From contig CAKZOK010000139.1 in NCBI GenBank assembly GCA_937136415.1, forward strand, positions 1 to 64,000: 64,000 nt of DNA. The letters are read 5' to 3'. The notes below the pieces were generated by a model, which saw only the letters and a program-made list of their open reading frames with translations, did not search any database and was not told the DNA's origin. Below, piece by piece: positions 1-8,601 of the stretch. A program made the position numbers and the translations under genes. Each line of letters begins with the position of its first letter. The first letter of the stretch is position 1. Source of the stretch: an uncultured Cytophagales bacterium (GTDB taxonomy: Bacteria; Bacteroidota; Bacteroidia; Cytophagales; Bernardetiaceae).

Positions 1-38
1 TATAAATTCTATCAAATCTGTATCGCTATTATTTTTCG

Positions 39-46
39 TACTTTTG
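39..46 (+). promoter_or_regulatory. Putative -7 element, first gene
   Basis: TACTTTTG matches the Bacteroidota -7 consensus TAnnTTTG and lies about 65 bases before the ATG at 111. There is no clean TTG at the -33 spacing, so this is a moderate call. Confidence 0.45.
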
Positions 47-110
47 TACACTAAATCTATTTTAGACTAATACAATTTCGAATAAAAGTTATTTTAACGA
101 TATAAAAATT

Positions 111-818
111 ATGGAAAATTACACACTCAATTATTATAAAACTTTTGCAGATGATATGAAAAATAGTTTACAAACTGTTTTTGATGCTTATAATGGGTAT
201 TTTGTACAAGAAGCTATTCCTGCTTTTGGTAGCATCAATAGCAATGAAAATGCTACTAAAATAAATTTTGCTAATAATGCTCATAAAAACTGCTTTACTG
301 ATTATGTTCTATTAGAACAACGAGTAAATAAATATAAAGCCTACGAAATTTTTTTAGAGGAACAAAAAGAAGCAACAGAAATTGCCTTATTAAATAAATT
401 TGTGCCTTCTTTCGAAAATTCTTATACTTCTCTTTTCAGAATTGTAGATATAGATGTAGAAGAAGGAATTATTTATTTTGATGATGTTTTGGGTGTAAAT
501 GAAGGACAAGAAATTGCTATCATAGACAAAACTCTTTCAGATACAATAGATAAAAATCCTAGTAATATGAATTTTTTGATGTTTTTTCGTTTTATTCCTT
601 TCTTGGGAGATTTTATTGATTTGAACGATGATGAAGATACATTAAAAGGAATGTCAGCAGGTTATATTTATTTCTTTGAGCCACAAGAAGAACGCACAAT
701 CATCAAAGAATATAAAAAAATGGCTGATAAAGTAAGAGTTTCAAAGTCTTCTTCTAAAAGACAAATCGCTTTTACAGAACTAGATAAAAAATATGGAAAA
801 AAATTATTATTATCTTAA
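111..818 (+). CDS. Hypothetical protein, 235 aa
   Basis: I do not recognise this protein. It is 235 residues, soluble-looking and acidic in the middle, with no signal peptide or membrane segment. The N-terminal half (about 5-100) is probably helical. Residues 115-200 alternate short hydrophobic strands with acidic loops (RIVDIDVEEGIIYFDD, then FRFIPFLGDFIDLNDDED), which suggests a small beta-rich domain. The C-terminus is lysine-rich. The ATG at 111 follows a -7 element at 39-46, and a strong terminator at 841-875 ends the unit, so the gene is probably transcribed alone. Base composition matches the surroundings. Function cannot be assigned from the sequence. Confidence 0.75.
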   Translation: MENYTLNYYKTFADDMKNSLQTVFDAYNGYFVQEAIPAFGSINSNENATKINFANNAHKNCFTDYVLLEQRVNKYKAYEIFLEEQKEATEIALLNKFVPSFENSYTSLFRIVDIDVEEGIIYFDDVLGVNEGQEIAIIDKTLSDTIDKNPSNMNFLMFFRFIPFLGDFIDLNDDEDTLKGMSAGYIYFFEPQEERTIIKEYKKMADKVRVSKSSSKRQIAFTELDKKYGKKLLLS

Positions 819-840
819 AACTAATGTTTTTACAAATCAA

Positions 841-875
841 AAAAACGCAAAACTAGAATTTAGTTTTGCGTTTTT
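841..875. terminator. Bidirectional terminator hairpin
   Basis: A perfect 15-bp inverted repeat (841-855 with 861-875) encloses a 5-base loop, with A-rich and T-rich outer ends. It follows the first gene by 22 bases. Confidence 0.85.
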
Positions 876-956
876 AGTTTACTATTGATAGATGCTGTTA
901 TTTTACAATTTCGATGAACCTTTCTCCTCTAGAGCTATCCCAATAAATGTATTTAG

Positions 957-1062
957 GTCGCTCGTGGGGACACGAGCAACGGAGAGAGTAATTTTAAAAC
1001 AAAAGCAATAAATTAATTGTAGGTAAAAAAAATTTACCGTTGCTTGTGTCCCCATGAGCGAC
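957..1062. repeat. 26-bp inverted repeat before uvrC
   Basis: The arm at 957-982 (starts GTCGCTCGTGGGGAC) pairs with the arm at 1037-1062 with two mismatches, across 54 bases of AT-rich sequence. The right arm ends 16 bases before the uvrC ATG. Degenerate relatives occur after gltX (about 57039) and before gyrA (about 17054), so this is a dispersed palindromic repeat. Confidence 0.75.
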
Positions 1063-1078
1063 TTGATATTATGAAATT

Positions 1079-2929
1079 ATGAGCCAATCAAATCCAAAAA
1101 ATAAAGAAGAATTAAGAGAACATTTGAAAGATGTAATCCGAAACATTCCACGCCAACCAGGGATTTATAAATATAAAGACGAGAATAATGAAATTATTTA
1201 TGTAGGAAAGGCGAAGGAGTTACGCAAACGTGTTTCTAGTTATTTTACCAAATCGCACCAATACGACCGAAAAACTCGGCAGCTTGTTCGTGAAATCAGA
1301 AATGTAGAAATTACCATTGTTGATAGTGAAGCCGATGCGCTGCTTTTGGAAAATAATCTAATAAAAGCACACCAGCCAAAATATAATATTTTATTAAAGG
1401 ACGGAAAATCATATCCGTATATCTGCATCACAAATGAGCCTTTTCCTAGAGTTTTCACTACCAGAACGCCAAATAAAAGACAAGGAACAAATTATGGACC
1501 TTATACAAATGGAAAAACTTTGTATGCGCTCAACGAACTTATAAAAAAATTATACACACTTCGAACCTGTTATCATAATTTGAGTGAAGAAAATATTGCA
1601 GCAAAAAAATATAAAGTTTGTTTAGAGTATCATATCAAAAACTGTAAAGGAGCTTGTGAAGGATTGCAAGAAGAAGAGGATTATTTGATAGATATTGAAC
1701 AAATTAGAAATATTCTGAAAGGAAAAACAAGCCGTGCAAAGGAGTATTTCAAAACAAAAATGAAAGCAGCAGCCGAAAAAATGGAATTTGAAGAAGCTCA
1801 AAAAGCAAAAGAAAAATGGGAAGCTCTTCATACTTATCAAAGTAAATCGCTTATCACAAATCCGAATATTTCTGATACAGAAGTAATTGCTCTTTTAGAT
1901 GATGAAGCAAATGTTTATGTAAACTATCTCAAAATTGAAGATGGAAGTATCGTTTATACAGCCAATCAATCGTACAAAAAACGCTTAGAAGAAACCTTAG
2001 AAGACATTTTGCCAATGGTAGCAGTAGAGTTTAGGCAGCGTTTTGGAAGTGAAGCCGAGCGAATTGTTAGTAATATTTCGGCAGATATTCCATTGCCAAA
2101 AGTAGAAGTTATTAATCCAAAAATAGGCGATTTACGCAAATTATTAGATTTATCTTTAAAAAATGTAAGCTATTTCAAGAAGGAAAGGTTACGCAAAAAA
2201 CTAGATTTTGCAGAACGCAAACAAGAAAAAGGTTTAGTAGCCGTCGAAGCACTTCAAAAAGATTTGGGTTTGAAAGAATTGCCTATGCATGTCGAATGTT
2301 TTGATAACTCTAATTTGCAAGGTACAAATCCAGTTTCTTCGATGGTTTGTTTTATGAATGGAAAACCTTCAAAGCGAAATTACAGAAAATACCACGTCAA
2401 GACAGTAGAAGGCGCAAACGATTTTGCGACCATGTACGAAGTAGTTTATCGTCGTTATAGAAGGCTTTTAGAAGAAAAACAACCTTTGCCAAATTTAGTA
2501 ATTGTTGATGGTGGAAAGGGACAATTAAGTTTTGGAGCGCAGGCTTTGAAAGATTTAGATTTATATGGAAAGATTCCCATTGTCGGAATTGCGAAGCGTT
2601 TGGAAGAGGTTTTTTATCCTGAAGACCAATACCCAATTTATATCAATAAAAAATCTCCTTCCTTGAAACTTATCCAACATTTGAGAGATGAAGCACACCG
2701 TTTTGCAATTACTTTTCATAGAGATGTCAGAAGTAAAAATGCTCTTCGCAACCCATTAGAAAATGTAAAAGGAATAGGAAAATCAACCATCGAAAAACTT
2801 CTTATAGAATATAAATCTATCAAAAAAATTGCAAAAACGCCTGATTCGGAGTTGAAAGAGTTAATTGGTGCAAATCGTACTCGTCTGATTAAAGAATATA
2901 TTAAAAATAATCCTGATTTGTTGAGTTAG
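1079..2929 (+). CDS. uvrC: UvrABC excinuclease subunit C
   Basis: UvrC makes both incisions around a UvrAB-marked lesion in nucleotide excision repair. The 616-residue length is normal. The GIY-YIG nuclease domain is at the N-terminus (GIY at 28-30, YVG at 41-43), the UVR helix pair that contacts UvrB is near 220-255, and the C-terminal RNase H-like nuclease shows ECFDNSNLQG and VIVDGGKGQL, carrying acidic catalytic residues. A helix-hairpin-helix region (VKGIGKSTIEKLL) lies near the end. The gene appears monocistronic, between an upstream inverted repeat (957-1062) and a downstream palindrome (2976-3049). The ATG at 1079 has only an AT-rich leader, as is usual in this phylum. The identification is secure. 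Confidence 0.97.
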   Translation: MSQSNPKNKEELREHLKDVIRNIPRQPGIYKYKDENNEIIYVGKAKELRKRVSSYFTKSHQYDRKTRQLVREIRNVEITIVDSEADALLLENNLIKAHQPKYNILLKDGKSYPYICITNEPFPRVFTTRTPNKRQGTNYGPYTNGKTLYALNELIKKLYTLRTCYHNLSEENIAAKKYKVCLEYHIKNCKGACEGLQEEEDYLIDIEQIRNILKGKTSRAKEYFKTKMKAAAEKMEFEEAQKAKEKWEALHTYQSKSLITNPNISDTEVIALLDDEANVYVNYLKIEDGSIVYTANQSYKKRLEETLEDILPMVAVEFRQRFGSEAERIVSNISADIPLPKVEVINPKIGDLRKLLDLSLKNVSYFKKERLRKKLDFAERKQEKGLVAVEALQKDLGLKELPMHVECFDNSNLQGTNPVSSMVCFMNGKPSKRNYRKYHVKTVEGANDFATMYEVVYRRYRRLLEEKQPLPNLVIVDGGKGQLSFGAQALKDLDLYGKIPIVGIAKRLEEVFYPEDQYPIYINKKSPSLKLIQHLRDEAHRFAITFHRDVRSKNALRNPLENVKGIGKSTIEKLLIEYKSIKKIAKTPDSELKELIGANRTRLIKEYIKNNPDLLS

Positions 2930-2975
2930 AATATTACGACCTAGTAGGTTAATCGCATCTAATTTGAACATTTTT

Positions 2976-3049
2976 AGCTGCATAGCTGCGTAATATTGTT
3001 ATTTTTCATAATTAATTATTGAATTTCAATATTTCGCAGCTACGCAGCT
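2976..3049. repeat. AGCTGC-type palindromic repeat, copy 1
   Basis: A 23-base arm at 2976-2998 (AGCTGCATAGCTGCG...) pairs with 3027-3049 with two mismatches. A second copy with the same arms lies at 16150-16225. The 307-base gap 2930-3236 holds this element, the terminator at 3175-3213, and nothing else recognisable. Confidence 0.7.
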
Positions 3050-3174
3050 TCTGATAAATTAAAACATTCATCTTTTCTACAAATAATATTACGCTACTCT
3101 GTAGCTATAATTTCTAAAATAAGTACTAAAAATCCTCATTTTTTGGTGCGATGAACCTAGTAAGACAGGATATT

Positions 3175-3213
3175 AAAAAAATGACACCATTCAAAAAGAA
3201 TAATGTCATTTTT
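3175..3213. terminator. Bidirectional terminator between uvrC and the EEP gene
   Basis: AAAAAATGACA pairs with TGTCATTTTT, with an additional ATTC/GAAT pairing inside. It lies 24 bases past the stop of the minus-strand gene ending at 3237 and can serve both converging genes. Confidence 0.65.
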
Positions 3214-3236
3214 CGTAATTTTTAATCGTAATTGAA

Positions 3237-4328
3237 TTACTTTCTTTCCAAATGCACATAAATAGGAAAATGGTCGCTATAACCTCCTAAATATTTTGGA
3301 CCTACATACATTCTAAATGGATTTCCTTTATATTTTCCTTTTGCTTCTTTCAAAAACTCTTCATCATAAATATTTCCATCAAGATAATTCCAGCCTTTTG
3401 CATTATTGGTTAAAAGTCCTTTACTGATAATCATTTGGTCAAGCATATTCCAATCCCCTCTATAATTGTATGTTCCTTTTCCTTCTTTTTGCAACGAATA
3501 AAAGGCATTGAAAAGTTCTTTTTCTTTAAGTTCTTTCGAATCAACTGCTTGTAAACCTTCTGCAAGACTTTTATTAAATGGTTCATCATTAAAATCTCCC
3601 ATCAAAATAATTTTTGCATTTGGATTTTTAGCTTCCAAATCATCAACTATTTTACGAGCAACAAGTGCAGAAACCATACGTTTAGGACGGCTTTTTTCTT
3701 CTCCTCCACCTCTTGACGACCAATGGTTTACTACAAGATGAATTTCTTCTCCCTCTAGTTCTCCAGAAACCAACAAAACATCTCTTGTCTTGTCATTATC
3801 AGCAAGTTTTGCTTCATAATTTTTTGAAGACGTAACCTTAAAAACAGATTCTTTATAAAGAAGAGCTACATCAATTCCTCGCTCATCGGGCGAGTCATAC
3901 TGAACATAATTATAGCCATGTTTTTTCAAAAGAGGGTCATTTATCAAATCTTTTAGTACTTTTTCATTTTCAATCTCACATACTCCAATTATTTCAGCTC
4001 CATCTTCATCACCTATACCACTGATTACTTTTGCTATTTTTTGAAGTTTTTGTTGATAGCGTTCGGTTGTCCATTTTTGCTTTCCATTTGGTGTAAAATC
4101 ATCATCAAAGGTATTTGGGTCGTCTTCTGTATCAAACAAATTTTCTACATTATAAAATGCAACTGTATGAACAGCAGGATTTGAATTTTGAGCAGCCGTG
4201 TCTTCAGAAGTTTCTGTTTTAGAATCATCTGTTACAAGTGTGTTCTCATTTTTTGTTGCATCTTTAGTTGGAGAGCAAGCAAAGAGCATAAAAGAACTCA
4301 GTATAGAAAATAAAAATGTTTTTTTCAT
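3237..4328 (-). CDS. Endonuclease/exonuclease/phosphatase family lipoprotein
   Basis: This 363-residue protein has a lipoprotein signal (hydrophobic 5-17, lipobox ending at C18) with no aspartate after the cysteine, so outer-membrane sorting is likely. The mature part is a full EEP (DNase I-like) fold: FYNVENLFD at 58-66, metal-binding CEIEN near 117-121, NHWSSRGGG starting at 201, GDFND at 244-248 and the terminal catalytic SDH at 351-353. The family cleaves phosphodiester bonds in DNA, RNA, lipid headgroups or phosphoinositides; the substrate here is unknown. A low-complexity Thr/Asp/Glu linker (20-52) separates the lipid anchor from the enzyme. It ends at the shared terminator at 3175-3213. 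Confidence 0.9.
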   Translation of the reverse strand: MKKTFLFSILSSFMLFACSPTKDATKNENTLVTDDSKTETSEDTAAQNSNPAVHTVAFYNVENLFDTEDDPNTFDDDFTPNGKQKWTTERYQQKLQKIAKVISGIGDEDGAEIIGVCEIENEKVLKDLINDPLLKKHGYNYVQYDSPDERGIDVALLYKESVFKVTSSKNYEAKLADNDKTRDVLLVSGELEGEEIHLVVNHWSSRGGGEEKSRPKRMVSALVARKIVDDLEAKNPNAKIILMGDFNDEPFNKSLAEGLQAVDSKELKEKELFNAFYSLQKEGKGTYNYRGDWNMLDQMIISKGLLTNNAKGWNYLDGNIYDEEFLKEAKGKYKGNPFRMYVGPKYLGGYSDHFPIYVHLERK

Positions 4329-4382
4329 CGGAATTTGTTTTTTTTAAATGATTTAAGAAACGTTTTTTAAGAATATTTATTT

Positions 4383-6257
4383 TTAAGGATTAAGTTGTAG
4401 CCCAATCAACAATACATCATCTACTTGGTCTTCATCTTCTTTCCATTTATTAAAGGTATTAACAAATAACTCATGTTGTTCTGTCATTGGTTTTTGATGA
4501 TTATCCAAAAGTAATTGTTTGAATTTGGCTTTCATAAATTTTCGTCCTGCTGCACCACCAAACTGGTCTTGATAACCATCAGAATACAAATAAATTGTTG
4601 TTGGTTTGCTTACATCAATGGTATGTTTGGAAAAATTGACATGTTTATTTTTATAAAATGCCCCTCCTACACTTGCATTTGTTCCCTTTATTTCAAATAA
4701 TTGATTATCTTGAATATAAATAAGAGGATTTTTTGCACCTACAAACTCAATGACTTGCTTTTCAGAATCATACACACAAAGAGATAAATCCATTCCATCA
4801 CGATTTTCTGTTTGTTCTTGTTGAAGGGATTTTATCACGCCCTCGTGCAATTTCTGTACTAATAAATGAGGTTCTTCTAAAGTAGCTTCATTCGAAAACT
4901 GATTCAACAAATTATATCCAATCATAGACATAATTGCCCCTGGAACGCCGTGTCCAGTACAATCAACAGCAGCAATAGCAATGCGCATATTTCCATCACT
5001 ACTTACTTTTCTATCAATCCAATAAAAATCTCCAGAAACAATATCTCTAGGTTGATAAAAAATAAATGACTTAGGAAACAAAGCCTTTATAATCATTTGA
5101 GGAGGCAGAATGGCATTTTGAATATGTTTTGCATAATTAATACTTTGATGTAATGTTTTGGTTTTGGACTCTAAGGCAAGGTAAGAATGTTCTAGTGCTT
5201 TGTTTTGCGCTCCAATTTGTTTTGTTCTTCTTTGTACTTCTCCCTCTAATCGTTGTTCGGATACTTGTAGCTGTTCATTAATATCATTCATCTCTATCAT
5301 GGCTTGTTGCATGATTGCTTCTTGTGCTTCCATTTGCTCTGTTTTTTCTTGCAGCTCTTCAAACGACAAACGCATCGCTTCTTCTTGCTCTTCTATTTGA
5401 TGAAGCTGGAGTTTATTTTTATCTACCTGTTGTATTAATTTTTTTTCTTGTAGTCTTATTTGCTCGTTTACACTTGTTAGCTCTTCCACAGCTTGCCTCA
5501 TTTCTTCTTCTTGTGCTTGTAATTCTGTATTTTTGATTGCTAATTCTTCTTTATCTTTTCCTACTTGAAGTAGTGCTTGTTTAAGAGATTTTTCAGTGGT
5601 CGCTAATTCTTCATTTTGTTCTTGTGTAATACTATTAAGTTCTTCAGTTTCTTTAAGTGTTTTTAATAGCTCTGTTTCTGTCTTTTGATTACTTTTGGAA
5701 AGCGAACCTATCATTATTACAAGAGTGGACAATACCATGGCTATCATCACTAACGATAAGGCATCTTGCATGAATTTGTTCAAAACAACATACGGCATAA
5801 TAATTTGTTTTTCTAGCAACCAAAACAAAAGAAGAGTAGTAACGATAGTAAACAAAACCAATAGCGTTATCTTCAAACGCTCTTTTATAGGATATAAAAT
5901 AAAAGGAGAAACAGCAACACCATAAAAAAAGTCTAATATAGATGTTTGATTACCCAATGCAATGGTAAATGCTACAGAAGCACTCCAAAAAATAAAAAAA
6001 GTAAACATATTAACAAAAGCAAACTTTTTTAAGCTACTTAAATATAAATTTAAGTATAGGCTAACTCCTGTCAAAATTACTCCTGCAAATATAAGTGGGT
6101 CTGTAAAAAAGTGTAAAACTGCAAAAGGAGGCATAAAAAGAAAAACTATAAAATTAACTTGATTAATCAAAGTAATATGTTTTTGTTTGCCTTTGTCCAT
6201 AGATTCATCTATACCAAGCCCAGAAACTTTTTCCCATATTTTTTTCAAAAAACTCAT
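4383..6257 (-). CDS. Membrane SpoIIE-type PP2C phosphatase with long coiled coil
   Basis: This 624-residue protein has three parts. Residues about 28-190 contain some six hydrophobic segments. Residues about 190-400 form a long Glu/Gln-rich coiled coil with repeated EELxxxxEQ and QEEEM patterns. Residues about 420-624 are a SpoIIE/PP2C phosphatase with SGDFYW, the metal motif DCTGHGVPGA, LYSDGYQDQFGG and VDDVLLIGL. Such enzymes typically dephosphorylate a STAS-domain antagonist in a partner-switching pathway, with the membrane part sensing and the coiled coil relaying. No kinase or antagonist gene is adjacent; a STAS gene lies 20 kb away at 26352-26735. The gene stands alone between the EEP lipoprotein and an SDR. 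The ATG at 6257 is immediately followed by a plausible cytoplasmic N-terminus. Confidence 0.9.
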   Translation of the reverse strand: MSFLKKIWEKVSGLGIDESMDKGKQKHITLINQVNFIVFLFMPPFAVLHFFTDPLIFAGVILTGVSLYLNLYLSSLKKFAFVNMFTFFIFWSASVAFTIALGNQTSILDFFYGVAVSPFILYPIKERLKITLLVLFTIVTTLLLFWLLEKQIIMPYVVLNKFMQDALSLVMIAMVLSTLVIMIGSLSKSNQKTETELLKTLKETEELNSITQEQNEELATTEKSLKQALLQVGKDKEELAIKNTELQAQEEEMRQAVEELTSVNEQIRLQEKKLIQQVDKNKLQLHQIEEQEEAMRLSFEELQEKTEQMEAQEAIMQQAMIEMNDINEQLQVSEQRLEGEVQRRTKQIGAQNKALEHSYLALESKTKTLHQSINYAKHIQNAILPPQMIIKALFPKSFIFYQPRDIVSGDFYWIDRKVSSDGNMRIAIAAVDCTGHGVPGAIMSMIGYNLLNQFSNEATLEEPHLLVQKLHEGVIKSLQQEQTENRDGMDLSLCVYDSEKQVIEFVGAKNPLIYIQDNQLFEIKGTNASVGGAFYKNKHVNFSKHTIDVSKPTTIYLYSDGYQDQFGGAAGRKFMKAKFKQLLLDNHQKPMTEQHELFVNTFNKWKEDEDQVDDVLLIGLQLNP

Positions 6258-6392
6258 TCTATTTATTTAGCTTGTATAAAGAGGAAATGAATATTGCTAT
6301 TCTATGTAAAAATAGAATTTTCAAACTATTTTTTCAAAAATGAAGTATAAAATTATAATAATTAGAAATTTACTATAAAATATTGAATCTAA

Positions 6393-6422
6393 CAAAAAAA
6401 ACTCTTTCTCAAAAAGAAAGAG
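6393..6422 (-). terminator. Rho-independent terminator of the SDR gene
   Basis: Read leftwards, CTCTTTCT pairs with AGAAAGAG around a 5-base loop and is followed by eight U residues. It lies about 70 bases past the SDR stop. Confidence 0.8.
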
Positions 6423-6494
6423 CTTTCGACCTAACACACAAACACAAACAATAGAGAAAATTTATTATAAATAATAACATCTCTATATATTACG

Positions 6495-7394
6495 CTATTT
6501 GATAACAGGAATTTCCTGTTCTTGGGTTGCGCTTCCCAAGTTTTTTGAATGTTTTTGAGTAGAAGAAACTTCATCTCTTCCTGTAAATTTGCTCATTGAG
6601 TTATATACATTAAAAATATTTCCTGCTAAGAAATCGTACATTCGTGCTGGTAACACTCCTCTCAATAAAGGCAATAACTTTACCATAAATGGCTCTTGTA
6701 CCAAAATTTCATTTGATTTAACAGCCTTAATAATTTCTGATGCAATTTCTTCAGGAACTAAAAGTGGTGTCAGAAGTGGCGCAGATGCCCCATCAAACAT
6801 TCCAGTATCAATATATCCAGGCATTACTGTTGTTACATGCAAATCTGTCTTTTGGCGTTCGTTGATTTGCTCCATTTCCAAACGAAGTGATTCAGACCAA
6901 CCCAAAACAGCCCACTTGCTACCTGCATAAACAGACATGCGAGGGTTTGGTGTAAAAGCTGATGCAGAAGAAATATTAATAATATGCCCAGCCCCTTTTT
7001 TTATCATTCCTGCTACAAATGCTCTAGCAATGTGCATCACTCCCAAAACATTAATACGAATTGTTTTTTCAATATCTTCGTAAGAATGGTCTTCAAAGTG
7101 CTTTCCTACCACAATGCCTGCATTATTAAACAAAATATCTATTGTTCCTACTTCTGTTGCTACTTTTGAAGCTGCATTCTGAATGCTTTCCAAATCAGAA
7201 ACATCAACTTGATAAGTATGTACCTTGTATCCTTTATTTCCAAATTCTAAAGCTACTTCATCAAGTCCTTTTTGATTAATATCCCAAATAACAAGCTCCG
7301 AAGCACCTTCTTCCATACATTTGCGACCCATTATTTTGCCTATTCCACTTGCTCCTCCTGTGATAAGTACGACTTTGTTAGTTATTCTTGACAT
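6495..7394 (-). CDS. Short-chain dehydrogenase/reductase
   Basis: This is a classical SDR of 299 residues, longer than the usual 250 by a C-terminal extension. The cofactor motif TGGASGIG is at 12-19, D38 at the end of the second strand favours NAD(H), NNAG is at 90-93, N114 is present, and the catalytic serine (142-143), Y156 and K160 are in register. It is an NAD(P)-dependent oxidoreductase of unknown substrate. It lies downstream of a TetR gene on the same strand (190 bases), which suggests co-regulation, perhaps in lipid or xenobiotic metabolism; that role is inferred. The gene ends at the terminator at 6393-6422. Confidence 0.93.
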   Translation of the reverse strand: MSRITNKVVLITGGASGIGKIMGRKCMEEGASELVIWDINQKGLDEVALEFGNKGYKVHTYQVDVSDLESIQNAASKVATEVGTIDILFNNAGIVVGKHFEDHSYEDIEKTIRINVLGVMHIARAFVAGMIKKGAGHIINISSASAFTPNPRMSVYAGSKWAVLGWSESLRLEMEQINERQKTDLHVTTVMPGYIDTGMFDGASAPLLTPLLVPEEIASEIIKAVKSNEILVQEPFMVKLLPLLRGVLPARMYDFLAGNIFNVYNSMSKFTGRDEVSSTQKHSKNLGSATQEQEIPVIK

Positions 7395-7583
7395 AATTTT
7401 AATAATGATTAATGAATGAATGAGTTATTTATTGATGAATAACAATAGCTTGATTTGAAAAAACCTAAAAATACTCGGCTTGCATACTATTACTAAACGT
7501 CTTTATTTGAAATAAGTTGTAAATAATTGAAAATAATTTTAAAATTTTCATTCTCATATTATTCAAATACCTTTTTCTCGCCT

Positions 7584-8216
7584 CTACCTCAACATTCTTT
7601 CTATCATTCTCCAATGCGTCGTGAGCAAATCTTCTTTTGTAAGAGAAAAATAATGTTCGATAATATTTACTTTTCGTTTTACTACTTGCAAAACTCCTGT
7701 AAACTGGCTCCAAAGCACAAAGGCAGTTTCGAATGGATTTCCTTGTTCGGTAATGCTTCCATCTTTTGTGCCTTCTCTAATTGCTTTTATCAAAATCTCA
7801 ATGACTGCATTTCCTTCTTCTAAGGCTTGCAATGATTCAGTTTCGGCAGCAGCAAGATTGAATGTATCATTTTCATAATCCAAAATAGTTGTAAAATAAT
7901 TTGGGTATTTTTCTGAAAATTCTATATATGTTTTGCCTACAATAATTATTTTTTCATAACCCGAATTTCCTTCTTTGATAGCTTCACGAAGCATTTTTTT
8001 TAGAATAATAAAACCTCTCAAAATGATAGCTCTATATAATTCTTCTTTGCTCTTAAAATAAAGATATAAAGTTCCTTTGCTAAGTTCGGCTGCTTTAGCA
8101 ACCTGTGCCATTGTTGCAGCAGAAAAACCATACTTAAAAATTACATCTTCGGCTGCATCAACGATTACATTTCTTCTATGCACTCGTTCTCGTGCCTTGC
8201 GCTCTGCTATTCCCAT
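7584..8216 (-). CDS. TetR/AcrR family transcriptional regulator
   Basis: This 210-residue repressor has the TetR N-terminal DNA-binding domain: residues about 13-60 include AAEDVIFKYGFSAATMAQVA and the recognition-helix end GTLYLYFKSKEEL. The remainder is an all-helical ligand-binding and dimer domain with no assignable ligand. A near-consensus promoter (8292-8321, minus strand) lies upstream, and a perfect palindrome at 8266-8282 covers the expected transcription start, so autorepression is likely. The SDR gene downstream is the obvious co-regulated candidate. The ATG at 8216 places the helix-turn-helix in the usual position. Confidence 0.93.
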   Translation of the reverse strand: MGIAERKARERVHRRNVIVDAAEDVIFKYGFSAATMAQVAKAAELSKGTLYLYFKSKEELYRAIILRGFIILKKMLREAIKEGNSGYEKIIIVGKTYIEFSEKYPNYFTTILDYENDTFNLAAAETESLQALEEGNAVIEILIKAIREGTKDGSITEQGNPFETAFVLWSQFTGVLQVVKRKVNIIEHYFSLTKEDLLTTHWRMIERMLR

Positions 8217-8265
8217 TGAAAATTTAGATTCTGACTAAACTATATATTTATTTAAGTTTACAAAC

Positions 8266-8282
8266 AATGACCGTTGGTCATT
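8266..8282. promoter_or_regulatory. Putative TetR operator
   Basis: AATGACC-GTT-GGTCATT is a perfect 7-bp inverted repeat with a 3-base centre. It lies just downstream of the tetR -7 element, where bound repressor would block initiation. The core TGAC-N5-GTCA recurs at 8448-8460. Confidence 0.7.
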
Positions 8283-8291
8283 ATTTATACA

Positions 8292-8321
8292 CAAAGGTAA
8301 CACAAAGGTTTGGATTTACAA
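8292..8321 (-). promoter_or_regulatory. tetR promoter
   Basis: On the minus strand TACCTTTG (8292-8299) matches TAnnTTTG, and TTG (8319-8321) lies 19 bases upstream. This is the textbook Bacteroidota sigma-A spacing. Confidence 0.7.
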
Positions 8322-8447
8322 GATTTTTTACAATAAATTAGTTTTAATTTATTTTTTAACATTTACAAACATCTTTTTATCAGTCAATTACAAATAACTC
8401 TATTCTCCACAAACAAAATACATTTATATCTTTATAAAAATAAAAAA

Positions 8448-8460
8448 TGACTGTACGTCA
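8448..8460. promoter_or_regulatory. Second TGAC-N5-GTCA site
   Basis: TGACTGTACGTCA has the same half-sites and spacing as the operator at 8266-8282. It lies between tetR and rpsO, about 108 bases upstream of the rpsO -33. It could be an auxiliary operator or chance. Confidence 0.35.
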
Positions 8461-8567
8461 AAAACAAAAAAATCCCATTGCTACTTTAGCAAAACACTCT
8501 CAATAAAAATGATTTGAAAACAAAGTATCTTTTTTATAAAAAAATCCTAAATAAAGATTTTGACAAA

Positions 8568-8598
8568 TTGCGTTTCTAAAAAATATATCGTACTTTTG
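8568..8598 (+). promoter_or_regulatory. rpsO promoter
   Basis: TTG at 8568-8570, a 20-base spacer, then TACTTTTG at 8591-8598 match the Bacteroidota consensus. Transcription should start near 8603-8606, giving a leader of about 160 bases before the rpsO ATG. Confidence 0.75.
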
Positions 8599-8601
8599 CG
8601 C

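Noticed and set aside
7465-7713. 82-codon minus-strand reading frame
   Set aside because: It overlaps the tetR end in another frame and continues into AT-rich spacer; no family resemblance.
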